This document shows positions 54,739 to 62,335 of a stretch of DNA of 64,000 bases, piece by piece. Under the pieces are notes generated by a model. The model was not told where the DNA came from and did not search any database. It saw only the letters and a program-made list of their open reading frames with translations. How positions within the stretch are numbered: the stretch's first letter is position 1; the number at the start of each line of letters is the position of its first letter. The stretch comes from Burkholderia sp. Nafp2/4-1b. Its GTDB lineage: Bacteria; Pseudomonadota; Gammaproteobacteria; Burkholderiales; Burkholderiaceae. Made by a program: the position numbers and the translations under genes. The stretch is from the NCBI RefSeq assembly GCF_003635165.1, contig NZ_ML058597.1, positions 372,001 to 436,000 of the forward strand, read 5' to 3'.

Positions 54739-54777
54739 GCCGGATCGTGCCGGATCGCGCCGGATCGTGTTGATCCG
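54739..54777. repeat. Three tandem decamers upstream of iclR 1
   Basis: The unit CGGATCGTGC (with CGCGC and GTGT variants) is repeated three times at 54741-54770, followed by an inverted copy so that CGGATC-N5-GATCCG is palindromic at 54761-54777. It lies ~85 bp before the IclR start, beside a CATAAT -10-like element (54793-54798). The rest of the 54454-54861 gap shows no gene. Confidence 0.65.
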
Positions 54778-54861
54778 GTCCGGCCGAAAATCCATAATCA
54801 AGCATTGCGGGTCATTCGGGAGCGCTTCCATTCCGTCCATGAGCACAGGATCAATCCAACG

Positions 54862-55809
54862 ATGAGCGGCGCATCGAAATCGCCGGCGAAGCCGGCCAGC
54901 GCGCCGCGCGCGACAGCCGCCGACGACGTCGTCGACCTCGACGCATCGAAGGCCGGCGCGGGCGATGACGAATCGTCCGGCGGCGCGTCGTCGTATCTGG
55001 TGCCGGGCCTCGAACGCGGGCTGCGGATCCTCGCCGAATTCTCCGCGCGCGAGCCGGTGCTGGGCGCGCCCGAACTGTCGAAGCGCATCGGCATCCCGCG
55101 CACGACCACCTTCCGCCTGCTGCAGACGCTCGAAGCGCTCGGCTTTCTCGAGCGTGTGAACGGCGACCGCTATTTCCGCCTAGGCGTCGGCGTGCTGCGG
55201 CTCGGCTTCGAATACCTGAACTCGCTGGAACTGACCGACCTCGGCACGCCCGTGCTCGAACGGCTGCGCGACGCGTCGGGCCTGTCGACGCACCTGCTGA
55301 TCCGCGACCAGCGCGATGTGGTGTTCGTCGCGAAGGCACAGAGCAACACGTCGATGTTCGGTTCGGTGAAAGTGCACGTCGGCACGCGGCTGCCCGCGCA
55401 CGCGACCGTGCACGGCCATGTGCTGATGGGCGATCTCACGCGCGACGCGCTGCGCCAGCTGTATCCGGAGAAGCGGCTCGAACAATTTACCGAGCGCACG
55501 CCGGGCACCGTCGACGAGTTGTACGAGCGCGTGCGCCATTACGCGCGGCTCGGCTATGCGGTCAGCGAGGCTGCGTTCGAGAGCGGCATTTCGGCCGTGA
55601 CGGCGCCGGTGCGCGACCATTCGGGCGCGATCGTCGCGGCGATCACCGCGACGGTGCCGCGCTCGGAGATCGGCGAGGCGGGCGAGAAGGAGCGGCTCGT
55701 CGAAGCGGTGTGCGGCGCGGCGGTCGACCTGTCGCAGCGGCTGAATTACCGGCCGCTCGAAAGCGACCCGACGTTCGCCCACGCACGTCACCGTGTCGCG
55801 ATGTTCTGA
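54862..55809 (+). CDS. IclR-family regulator 1
   Basis: 315 residues. An Ala/Asp-rich N-terminal extension (~1-45) precedes the IclR HTH (LVPGLERGLRILAEFSAREPVLGAPELSKRIGIPRTTTFRLLQTLEALGFLER) and the GAF-like effector domain (GTRLPAHATVHGHVLMGDL, SGISAVTAPVRDHSGAIVAAITATVPR). It is a close paralogue of the IclR protein at 61478-62335. It converges on a porin gene that probably imports the substrate of the neighbouring Rieske operon. It or its paralogue should bind the paired palindromes at 57131 and 57416. Confidence 0.92.
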   Translation: MSGASKSPAKPASAPRATAADDVVDLDASKAGAGDDESSGGASSYLVPGLERGLRILAEFSAREPVLGAPELSKRIGIPRTTTFRLLQTLEALGFLERVNGDRYFRLGVGVLRLGFEYLNSLELTDLGTPVLERLRDASGLSTHLLIRDQRDVVFVAKAQSNTSMFGSVKVHVGTRLPAHATVHGHVLMGDLTRDALRQLYPEKRLEQFTERTPGTVDELYERVRHYARLGYAVSEAAFESGISAVTAPVRDHSGAIVAAITATVPRSEIGEAGEKERLVEAVCGAAVDLSQRLNYRPLESDPTFAHARHRVAMF

Positions 55810-55873
55810 TCCGTCGAGCGAGCCGCGTGCCGCGGCTTGACCGGTAGCCGGTCGCCAATGACCGAGTCGCCAC

Positions 55874-55906
55874 ACAAAAAGAGCAGCCCGCGGGCTGCTC
55901 TTTTCG
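55874..55906. terminator. Bidirectional terminator between iclR 1 and the porin
   Basis: AAAAGAGCAGCCC-GC-GGGCTGCTCTTTT: a very long stem with A and T runs, working on both strands between the convergent genes. Confidence 0.92.
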
Positions 55907-55939
55907 TTTCACGCACCGGGCATGCGCGCCCGTCGCCGC

Positions 55940-57025
55940 TCAGAACGAGTGGTGGATGCCGGTCAGCACGATCACCTGGTTCGCGGTGCTCGACGTGCCG
56001 GCCGTGAAGAACGCGGCCTTCGCGCCACCCGAACCATGCTCATACAGCACGTTCGCATACAGCTGCGTGCGCTTCGACAACGCGTAGATGTCGCCGAGCT
56101 CGACCTGCGTCCAGCGGCGGCCGGCGAGTGTGGTCGTCGCCGCGCCGCCCGCGATCGTGTTGAACGCGCTGCTGCGGTAGTTCACGCCCGCGTCGTAGCT
56201 CTGGAACGTGTCGGAAAACCCGTTCGACTGCATCTTCACGCGCGTGTAGAGCCCGTGCACGAGGAAGTCGCCGATCTGGTACGACGCGCCCGCGCCGATG
56301 TTCTCGACCTTGTTCGCGAGATAGCCCGCCGCGGTGTTCTGCCCCTGGAACGACGTGATGCCCGTCTGGCTGATCAGGATCGAGCGGTCGTGCTCGTTCG
56401 AGTAGACGGCCGATGCCTTGAACGGCCCGTTCGCATAGTTCAGCGCCACGCCGACCGACTTGCCGGTCGAGAAGTTCGTCGTGTTGCCGAGCGCCATCGT
56501 CGCCGCGGCCGAGAAGCCGGCGAAGCTCGGCGAACGGTACTTGACCGAATTGTTGTACGGCACGTTGCCGGTGGCGGCGAGCCCGTCGATGTTGCCCGGG
56601 TGGAATGCATACCAGCTCAACGCCAGATATGCGGTGCTGAGCGGATCGAGATAGTCGAACGTCAGCGGCGTCTGGCGGCCGAGCGTCAGCGTGCCGTAGC
56701 GATCCGAGCCGAGGCCGACGTAGGCCGCCCGGTTCCACAGCGTGTTCGCGGTCGCGAGCTGGCCGTTGTTCGTATAGAAGCCGTTTTCGAGCTGGAAGAT
56801 CGCCGACAGGCCGCCGCCGAGGTCTTCCTTGCCTTTCAGGCCCCACCGATCGGGCTGCGTGTTGCCCTGGATCATCGCCCACTTCGCATGGCCGCCGACG
56901 TTGTTCACGTAGGCGACGCCCGCATCCAGGCTGCCGTACAGCACCACGCTGCTCTGGGCCCATGCGCCCGATACCGATACCGCGCCCATTCCGATGATTG
57001 CTGCTGCTACCGCGTGCTTGACCAT
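55940..57025 (-). CDS. Porin of the Rieske cluster
   Basis: 361 residues; signal peptide ending AWA-QS, mature start SSVVLYGSLDAGVAYVNN, RWGLKGKEDLGGGLSAIFQLENGFYT and C-terminal Phe (TGIHHSF) identify the 16-strand porin family. It is divergent from the Rieske oxygenase operon and shares a regulatory pattern with it: a TGTTCC-N6-GGAACA palindrome just downstream of its promoter (TTGATC / TATACT on the minus strand). It therefore probably imports the substrate of the operon. Confidence 0.93.
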   Translation of the reverse strand: MVKHAVAAAIIGMGAVSVSGAWAQSSVVLYGSLDAGVAYVNNVGGHAKWAMIQGNTQPDRWGLKGKEDLGGGLSAIFQLENGFYTNNGQLATANTLWNRAAYVGLGSDRYGTLTLGRQTPLTFDYLDPLSTAYLALSWYAFHPGNIDGLAATGNVPYNNSVKYRSPSFAGFSAAATMALGNTTNFSTGKSVGVALNYANGPFKASAVYSNEHDRSILISQTGITSFQGQNTAAGYLANKVENIGAGASYQIGDFLVHGLYTRVKMQSNGFSDTFQSYDAGVNYRSSAFNTIAGGAATTTLAGRRWTQVELGDIYALSKRTQLYANVLYEHGSGGAKAAFFTAGTSSTANQVIVLTGIHHSF

Positions 57026-57070
57026 TTGATCTCCTGACTCTCCAAACCTGATGAGAAACGTGCCGTGGTG

Positions 57071-57327
57071 GGGCGGCGCGGAAGACGGCCAGCCGTCGCG
57101 CGTGCTTCACCACCCGGTGGGCATTCTTTGTGTTCCACATAAGGAACATCGTGCCTCTGGTGGAATGAAGTATAGAGGTCTTGGGCACGCGATCAAAAAT
57201 AAATTTATCGGGCCGGATGGCGCTACGGGTAATCCGCAACAGCACATCGTTCGTCCCGAAAAAACCGCGTAAATCCCCGTAGCGAAACAAAAAATCATAT
57301 CGGACAAGGGCGGCGCGGAAGACGGCC
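57071..57327. repeat. Pair of identical 20-bp direct repeats in the divergent promoter region
   Basis: The 20-mer at 57071-57090 (GGGCGGCGCG-GAAGACGGCC) recurs exactly at 57308-57327. Each copy runs directly into a small hairpin: GACGG-CCAG-CCGTC after the first, CCGACC-CCAC-GGTCGG followed by TGTTTT after the second. The second looks like a terminator facing the Rieske promoter. Confidence 0.75.
57131..57148. promoter_or_regulatory. Operator A, TGTTCC-N6-GGAACA (porin side)
   Basis: Perfect six-base arms with six-base spacer (ACATAA). On the minus strand a promoter TTGATC (57191-57196) and TATACT (57169-57174), 16-bp spacing, lies just upstream, so this site falls at about +13 to +30 of the porin transcript. 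It is identical in the arms to operator B. Confidence 0.85.
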
Positions 57328-57392
57328 GACCCCACGGTCGGTGTTTTCCCTAGGACATGCAGCTTTTTGTTTTACTCGTGGAAGGTCGCTCC

Positions 57393-57398
57393 TATAAT
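57393..57398 (+). promoter_or_regulatory. Perfect -10 TATAAT of the Rieske operon
   Basis: TATAAT with a poor -35 (TTTTAC at 57370-57375, 17-bp spacing). Predicted start about 57405, just upstream of operator B. Confidence 0.6.
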
Positions 57399-57415
57399 CA
57401 CCATCCATAAACTGC

Positions 57416-57433
57416 TGTTCCGGGTATGGAACA
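57416..57433. promoter_or_regulatory. Operator B, TGTTCC-N6-GGAACA (Rieske side)
   Basis: Arms identical to operator A, spacer GGGTAT. It covers about +11 to +28 of the predicted Rieske transcript and ends 44 bp before the first ATG, so a bound repressor would stop elongation or initiation. Confidence 0.85.
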
Positions 57434-57476
57434 AATCCGGAGCGAACCCAGAGTCGATCAGAAGGAAGGGTGTGAG

Positions 57477-57794
57477 ATGTCTGAACAATGGATTTGTGCC
57501 GGTCACGCCGGCGCGCTGTCGGAAGACACGCCGATCGAGTTCAAGCGGACCGACGGCGTGGAAATCGGGATCTATCGCGTCGGCGACGAGGTGTATGCGC
57601 TCGAAAACGTGTGCCCGCATGCATACGCGCTGCTGACGCAGGGCTTCGTCGACGAAGGCACGGTCGAATGCCCGCTGCACGAAGCCGTGTTCGACATCAA
57701 GACGGGCGAATGCCTGAAGGGCCCGGGCGGGCGCGCGCTGAAGCAGTACGCGGTGCGGCTGGCCGGCGAAGAAATCCAAGTCAAGGTGGAATGA
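57477..57794 (+). CDS. Rieske-type ferredoxin of a non-heme iron oxygenase
   Basis: 105 residues consisting of one Rieske domain. The [2Fe-2S] ligands are Cys46-Pro-His48 and Cys65-Pro-Leu-His68 (ENVCPHAYALLTQG and VECPLHEAVFD). It carries electrons to the oxygenase encoded two genes downstream. GAAGGAAGGG precedes ATG 57477. It opens the operon, whose regulation comes from operator B. A reductase gene is not in view and may lie beyond the right end. Confidence 0.94.
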   Translation: MSEQWICAGHAGALSEDTPIEFKRTDGVEIGIYRVGDEVYALENVCPHAYALLTQGFVDEGTVECPLHEAVFDIKTGECLKGPGGRALKQYAVRLAGEEIQVKVE

Positions 57795-57795
57795 C

Positions 57796-58107
57796 ATGAA
57801 AGAAGCGACCGTCAACTTCAATCCCTTCCTCAAGCCGTGGGTGGCTCCGCAGCCGAACAACGTCGCCGGGAAGGGGCAGATCGAGATCCCGGGGCAGGTC
57901 GAGAACCAGGTGTGGCAGAACCGCAAGGCCGCGCCGACCCAGTACGAGAACGACCTCGGCGATGCGCTCGAACGCGTGTTCGAGAGCGGCGCGACCGAGC
58001 TGGACGATGTCGTCGCGGGGCTGAACCGCATCGGCTTCCGTGCGCCGGACGGCACCGCGTGGACCGCCGAGCGTTTCCGCGCCGAAATGGCCTCGCTGGC
58101 GGAATGA
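57796..58107 (+). CDS. Small recombinase-like HTH protein in the Rieske operon
   Basis: 103 residues starting one base after the ferredoxin stop. The first half is Asn/Pro/Gln-rich (NFNPFLKPWVAPQPNNVAGKGQ). The second (GATELDDVVAGLNRIGFRAPDGTAWTAERFRAEMA) resembles the small helix-turn-helix of the 'Recombinase' domain of serine recombinases. It is not a recombinase, having no catalytic domain. Its place between ferredoxin and oxygenase suggests either an assembly/accessory subunit or a DNA-binding helper. Known only as a domain name; function unassigned. Confidence 0.7.
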   Translation: MKEATVNFNPFLKPWVAPQPNNVAGKGQIEIPGQVENQVWQNRKAAPTQYENDLGDALERVFESGATELDDVVAGLNRIGFRAPDGTAWTAERFRAEMASLAE

Positions 58108-58170
58108 ACGCACCGACCGCGCCGCGCGCCTGAGCGCCGACCCGACGACAACCGCATCCGGAGCACACTG

Positions 58171-59241
58171 ATGACGTCCCCCGCACAACACGAAACCCAA
58201 CACGACCCGGTCCGCGACTACCTCGACCGCGGCATCAAGAACTACTGGTATCCCGTCGCGCCGAGCTGGCAGGTGTCGAACGCGCCCGTCGGCCTCACGC
58301 GCCTGTCCGAGCAGATCGTGCTGTGGCGCGATCACGAGGGCAAAGTCCACGCGCTGGAAGATCGCTGCCCGCACCGCGGCGCGCGCCTGTCGCTCGGCTG
58401 GAACCTCGGCGGCAACATCGCCTGCTGGTATCACGGCGTCGAAATCGACGGCGGCGGCACGGTCAATCGTGTGCCGGCCGTGTCGAACTGTCCGCTCGAG
58501 GGCACGAAGTGCGTGAAGTCGTATCCGGTCGAGGAGAAGGCCGGCGCGATCTTCCTGTGGTTCGGCGACGAAGCGCACGGCGAGCCGGCGCCGCTGATTC
58601 TGCCGGAAGAACTGGTCGCCGACGAATACGCACACTTCCTGTGCGTGTCGAACTGGAAGTGCAATTACCAGTACGCGATCGACAACGTGATGGACCCGAT
58701 GCACGGCGCGTATCTGCATGCGACGTCGCACTCGATGGCCGAAGGCGACAAGCAGGCCGAGATGCGCGTGCGCAAGACGGAAACGGGCCTGATGTTCGAG
58801 AAGATCGGCCAGCGCGACGTGAACTTCGACTGGGTCGAACTCGGCGAAACGGGCTGCCTGTGGATGCGCCTCGCCATTCCGTACAAGCAGAAGTTCGGCC
58901 CGGGCGGCAACTTCGGGATCATCGGCTTCGCGACGCCGGTCGACGGCGACAACTGCCAGGTTTACTTCTGGCGCACCCGCAAGGTCAGCGGCTGGCAGCG
59001 CGACGTGTGGCGCTTCATGTACCGCAACCGCCTCGAGGGCCTGCACTGGGACGTGCTCGAGCAGGACCGCTACGTCCTCGAAAGCCTCGCGCCGCATGCG
59101 CGCGATCACGAATACCTGTACCAGCACGACGTCGGTATCACGCGCGTGCGCCGGATGCTGCGCCAGCGCGCGCAGGAACACCTGTCGACGCTTGATGCGC
59201 ATCGCGCGGCGCATGCCGCTTCGGAGCCCGCGAATGGCTGA
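58171..59241 (+). CDS. Rieske non-heme iron oxygenase, alpha subunit (VanA-like)
   Basis: 356 residues. Rieske ligands Cys66, His68, Cys85 and His88 (DRCPHRGARLSLG and ACWYHGVEI). The mononuclear iron site is in DNVMDPMHGAYLH: His178 and His183, with Asp171 and Asp175 nearby. No beta subunit is encoded, fitting the alpha3-type mono-oxygenases/demethylases. It should hydroxylate or O-demethylate an aromatic or related compound using electrons from the ferredoxin. The C-terminal ~40 residues are helical. Confidence 0.93.
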   Translation: MTSPAQHETQHDPVRDYLDRGIKNYWYPVAPSWQVSNAPVGLTRLSEQIVLWRDHEGKVHALEDRCPHRGARLSLGWNLGGNIACWYHGVEIDGGGTVNRVPAVSNCPLEGTKCVKSYPVEEKAGAIFLWFGDEAHGEPAPLILPEELVADEYAHFLCVSNWKCNYQYAIDNVMDPMHGAYLHATSHSMAEGDKQAEMRVRKTETGLMFEKIGQRDVNFDWVELGETGCLWMRLAIPYKQKFGPGGNFGIIGFATPVDGDNCQVYFWRTRKVSGWQRDVWRFMYRNRLEGLHWDVLEQDRYVLESLAPHARDHEYLYQHDVGITRVRRMLRQRAQEHLSTLDAHRAAHAASEPANG

Positions 59242-60004
59242 ATTCGCACCGGTGGTGGCGCTGCCGGGTCGCCGCGTGCTCGTCACGGGCGGCGCTCGCG
59301 GTCTCGGCGCCGCATTCGTGAAGGCGCTGGTCGCAGCGGGCGCGCAGGTCGCGTTCGGCGACGTGCTGGTGGAGGAGGGCCGCGCGCTGGCCGCGCAGCT
59401 CACGCAAGCCGGCCACACCGCGCATTTCTTCGCGCTCGACCTGACTGATCCGGCGAGCGTCGACGCGTTCGTCGCGCAGAGTGCGGCGGCGCTCGGCGGC
59501 CTCGATGCGCTGATCAACAACGCGGCGATCACGAACTCGGGCGGCAAGCTGTCGACGGAACTCGACGTGTCGACCTGGGATGCCGTGATGAACGTGAACG
59601 TGCGCGGCGTGTGGCTCGTCAGCAATGCGGCGCTGCCGCACCTCGCGCAGTCGGGGCGCGGCGCGATCGTGAACCTCGCGTCGGACACCGCGTTGTGGGG
59701 CGCGCCGAAGCTGCTCGCGTACGTCGCGAGCAAGGGCGCCGTGATCGCGATGACGCATGCGCAGGCGCGCGAGTTCGGCGCGCGCGGCGTGACGGTCAAC
59801 GCGATCGCGCCGGGGCTCACCGAAGTCGAGGCGACGGCCTACGTGCCGGCGGAACGCCACGCGTTCTACATGCAGGGCCGCGCGCTCGCGCGTGCGCAGG
59901 TGCCCGAGGACGTGACGGGCCCGGTGCTGTTCCTGCTGTCGGACGGCGCGCGCTTCGTGACGGGTCAACTGCTGCCGGTGAACGGCGGCTTCGTAATGAA
60001 TTGA
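59234..60004 (+). CDS. Short-chain dehydrogenase, canonical (Rieske cluster)
   Basis: 256 residues from ATG 59234, overlapping the oxygenase stop by 8 bp. TGGARGLG loop, NNAA, catalytic Ser in NLASD and AYVASK with Tyr and Lys. It likely oxidises the dihydrodiol, alcohol or hydroxy product of the oxygenase step. The end FVTGQLLPVNGGFVMN is typical. Confidence 0.92.
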   Translation: MAEFAPVVALPGRRVLVTGGARGLGAAFVKALVAAGAQVAFGDVLVEEGRALAAQLTQAGHTAHFFALDLTDPASVDAFVAQSAAALGGLDALINNAAITNSGGKLSTELDVSTWDAVMNVNVRGVWLVSNAALPHLAQSGRGAIVNLASDTALWGAPKLLAYVASKGAVIAMTHAQAREFGARGVTVNAIAPGLTEVEATAYVPAERHAFYMQGRALARAQVPEDVTGPVLFLLSDGARFVTGQLLPVNGGFVMN

Positions 60005-60038
60005 ATTGAAGTTTTCACTCGGAATGAAGGAGAGGACG

Positions 60039-60566
60039 ATGGCGGACGCAGATCTCGAACGCAAGTCGTGGGACCAGCCGGAAGACGCAAGCTTCGGCGA
60101 CTGGATGGAAGGGCGTGTCGCGCGCTATGAAACGCGGCGCTACGACTGGGACGCGCTGAAGTTCCAGGCCGACTACGACCCGAAGTACCGCCGTGCGCAG
60201 ATGCGCTACGTCGGCACGGGCGGCACGGGCGTCGCGAAGGACGTCAACACGGTGCCGGCCGGCAACTTCACGTTCTCGACGATGGTGATCCCCGCCGGCA
60301 ACATCGGCCCGAGCCACATCCACACCGACGTCGAGGAAATCTTCTTCGTGCTGCGCGGCAAGATGAAGGTGATCTGCGAGCGCGACGGCGAGACCTGGGA
60401 AGCGGTCCTCGGCGAGCGCGATCTGATCTCGGTGCCGCCGGGCGTGTATCGCACGGAAATCAACATCGGCGAGGAAGACGCGCTGATGTGCGTGATGCTC
60501 GGTTCGCCGAAGCCGATCACGCCGACGTATCCGCCGGATTCGCCGCTCGCGAAGATCAAGCGCTGA
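60039..60566 (+). CDS. Single-domain cupin with an altered metal site
   Basis: 175 residues; AAGGAGAGG precedes ATG 60039. Cupin motif 1 is clear (GNIGPSHIHTDVEEIFFVLRGK: His93, His95, Glu99/100). In motif 2 (DLISVPPGVYRTEIN) the usual third His is replaced by Arg138. So it either binds metal with fewer His or is a sugar- or ligand-binding cupin rather than a ring-cleavage dioxygenase. In this operon it could be an isomerase, a ring-cleavage enzyme or a sensor. Confidence 0.85.
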   Translation: MADADLERKSWDQPEDASFGDWMEGRVARYETRRYDWDALKFQADYDPKYRRAQMRYVGTGGTGVAKDVNTVPAGNFTFSTMVIPAGNIGPSHIHTDVEEIFFVLRGKMKVICERDGETWEAVLGERDLISVPPGVYRTEINIGEEDALMCVMLGSPKPITPTYPPDSPLAKIKR

Positions 60567-60584
60567 GACGGGGCGGAGCAAGCA

Positions 60585-61481
60585 ATGAGTGTCATCGACA
60601 AACGTGAACGCGACCTCACCGCGGCGTTCGCCTCGCTGCTCGGGCAGTTCCCCGAACAGCGCTGCGCGGCCGGCGCGGCGGGCACGATCGGCTATCGCGA
60701 GGCCGGCGCGCAGCATGCGGGCCGCGCGCTGCCCGTCGTGCTGCTGCACGGGATCGGCTCGGGCGCCGCATCGTGGGTGCGCCAGCTCGACGCGCTCGGC
60801 GCGTCGCGACGCGTGCTCGCGTGGGACGCGCCCGGTTACGGCGTGTCGACGCCCGTGCATGGCGCGTCGCCGACGGCCGCCGATTACGCGGCGTCGCTGA
60901 ACGCGTGGCTCGAGGCACTCGGCATCGAACGCTGCGTGCTGGTCGGGCATTCGCTCGGCGCGATCATCGCGGGCGGGTTGGCCCGCATGATGCCCGCGCG
61001 AATCGCCGGCCTGCTGCTGATTTCGCCCGCGGGCGGCTACGGCAGCGCGCCCGCCGAAACGCGCGATGCGCGTCGCGATGCGCGCCTCGCGATGCTCGAG
61101 GAACTCGGCCCGGCCGGGCTCGCCGAGCAGCGCAGCGACAACATGCTGTCGGGTTTCGCCAGCGAGGATGCACGTGCCTGGGTGCGCTGGAACATGGCGC
61201 GCATCGTGCCGGCCGGCTATGCGCAGGCTACCCATCTGCTCGCGAACGCCGATCTCGCATCCGATCTCGCCGGTTTCCGTGGCCGCACGGCGGTGGCGGT
61301 CGGCGCGAACGACGCGATCACGCCGCCGGCTGCATGCGAGCGCATCGCCGCGGCCGCGCACGTGGAGCTGCAGGTGATTCCGCAGGCCGGTCATGCGGGT
61401 TACGTGGAGCAGCCGGCGGTTTATTCGTCGCTGATCGACGGCTTCTGCCGTCAATGCGATCGTCAACGGGGGCTGGAATGA
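60585..61481 (+). CDS. Alpha/beta hydrolase (Rieske cluster)
   Basis: 298 residues. Oxyanion HGIGSG (55-60), nucleophile GHSLG with Ser123, Asp243 (VGANDAITPP) and His270 (AGHAGYVEQP) form the full triad in standard order. The fold resembles meta-cleavage product hydrolases such as MhpC/BphD, which would fit a pathway that opens an aromatic ring, but esterases share these motifs. Starts 18 bp after the cupin gene; ends in an ATGA overlap with the IclR gene. Confidence 0.9.
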   Translation: MSVIDKRERDLTAAFASLLGQFPEQRCAAGAAGTIGYREAGAQHAGRALPVVLLHGIGSGAASWVRQLDALGASRRVLAWDAPGYGVSTPVHGASPTAADYAASLNAWLEALGIERCVLVGHSLGAIIAGGLARMMPARIAGLLLISPAGGYGSAPAETRDARRDARLAMLEELGPAGLAEQRSDNMLSGFASEDARAWVRWNMARIVPAGYAQATHLLANADLASDLAGFRGRTAVAVGANDAITPPAACERIAAAAHVELQVIPQAGHAGYVEQPAVYSSLIDGFCRQCDRQRGLE

Positions 61482-62335
61482 GCGAACCGTTGCAACAACA
61501 GGATGCGGACAACGCGAAGTCCGACGCCGGCTACGTGGTGCCGGGCCTCGAGCGCGGTCTGCGGATCCTCGCCGAATTCTCGCCGCGCGAGCCGGTGCTC
61601 GGCGCGCCGGAGTTGTCGAAGCGCCTGGGCATTCCGCGCACGACGGTGTTCCGTCTGCTGCAGACGCTCGAATCCCTCGGCTTCCTCGAGCGCGCGGACA
61701 AGGATCGCAACTACAAGCTCGGCATCGCCGTGCTGCGGCTCGGCTTCGAGTACCTGAGCTCGCTGGAGCTGACCGATCTCGGCCTGCCGGTGATCGAGAG
61801 CCTGCGCGACGCGACCGGCTTCACGACGCACATCGTGATCCGCGACGGCCGCGACGTGGTGTTCGTCGCGAAGGCGCAGAGCCAGTCGCCGGTGTTCAGC
61901 TCGATTCGTGTGAACGTCGGCACGCGGCTGCCCGCGCATGCGACGACGCACGGCCACGTGCTGATGGGCGACCTGTCGCTGAAGGAGCTGCGCGCGCTGT
62001 ATCCGGAGAACACGTTGAACCGGATGACGAGCGCGACGCCGGAAACGGTCGACGCGCTGTACGAAGTGATCCGCGAGGATGCGCTGCGCGGCTACGGTGT
62101 CAGCAATTCGTCGTTCGAGCGCGGGATTTCGGTGGTCACGGCGCCGGTGCGCAACGACACGCAGCGGATCGTCGCGTGCATCACGGTGACGGTGCCGCGG
62201 CCGGAGATCGACGCGGCGCTGATCGCCGACGGCTTGTTCGACAAGGTGCAGCGCGCGGCGGCGGAACTGTCGCGGCGGCTCAATTACCGCTCGGATGACG
62301 AGCATACGTTTCTGAAGGCTTTAGGACTCCGATGA
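61478..62335 (+). CDS. IclR-family regulator 2, inside the Rieske operon
   Basis: 285 residues, ATG overlapping the hydrolase stop by 4 bp, stop overlapping the next ATG by 4 bp, so it is embedded in the operon. HTH VPGLERGLRILAEFSPREPVLGAPELSKRLGIPRTTVFRLLQTLESLGFLER and effector domain are nearly superimposable on IclR 1 at 54862 over most of their length. Two paralogues around one pathway may bind the same palindromes with different ligands. Co-transcription with the catabolic genes gives autoregulation. Confidence 0.93.
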   Translation: MSEPLQQQDADNAKSDAGYVVPGLERGLRILAEFSPREPVLGAPELSKRLGIPRTTVFRLLQTLESLGFLERADKDRNYKLGIAVLRLGFEYLSSLELTDLGLPVIESLRDATGFTTHIVIRDGRDVVFVAKAQSQSPVFSSIRVNVGTRLPAHATTHGHVLMGDLSLKELRALYPENTLNRMTSATPETVDALYEVIREDALRGYGVSNSSFERGISVVTAPVRNDTQRIVACITVTVPRPEIDAALIADGLFDKVQRAAAELSRRLNYRSDDEHTFLKALGLR

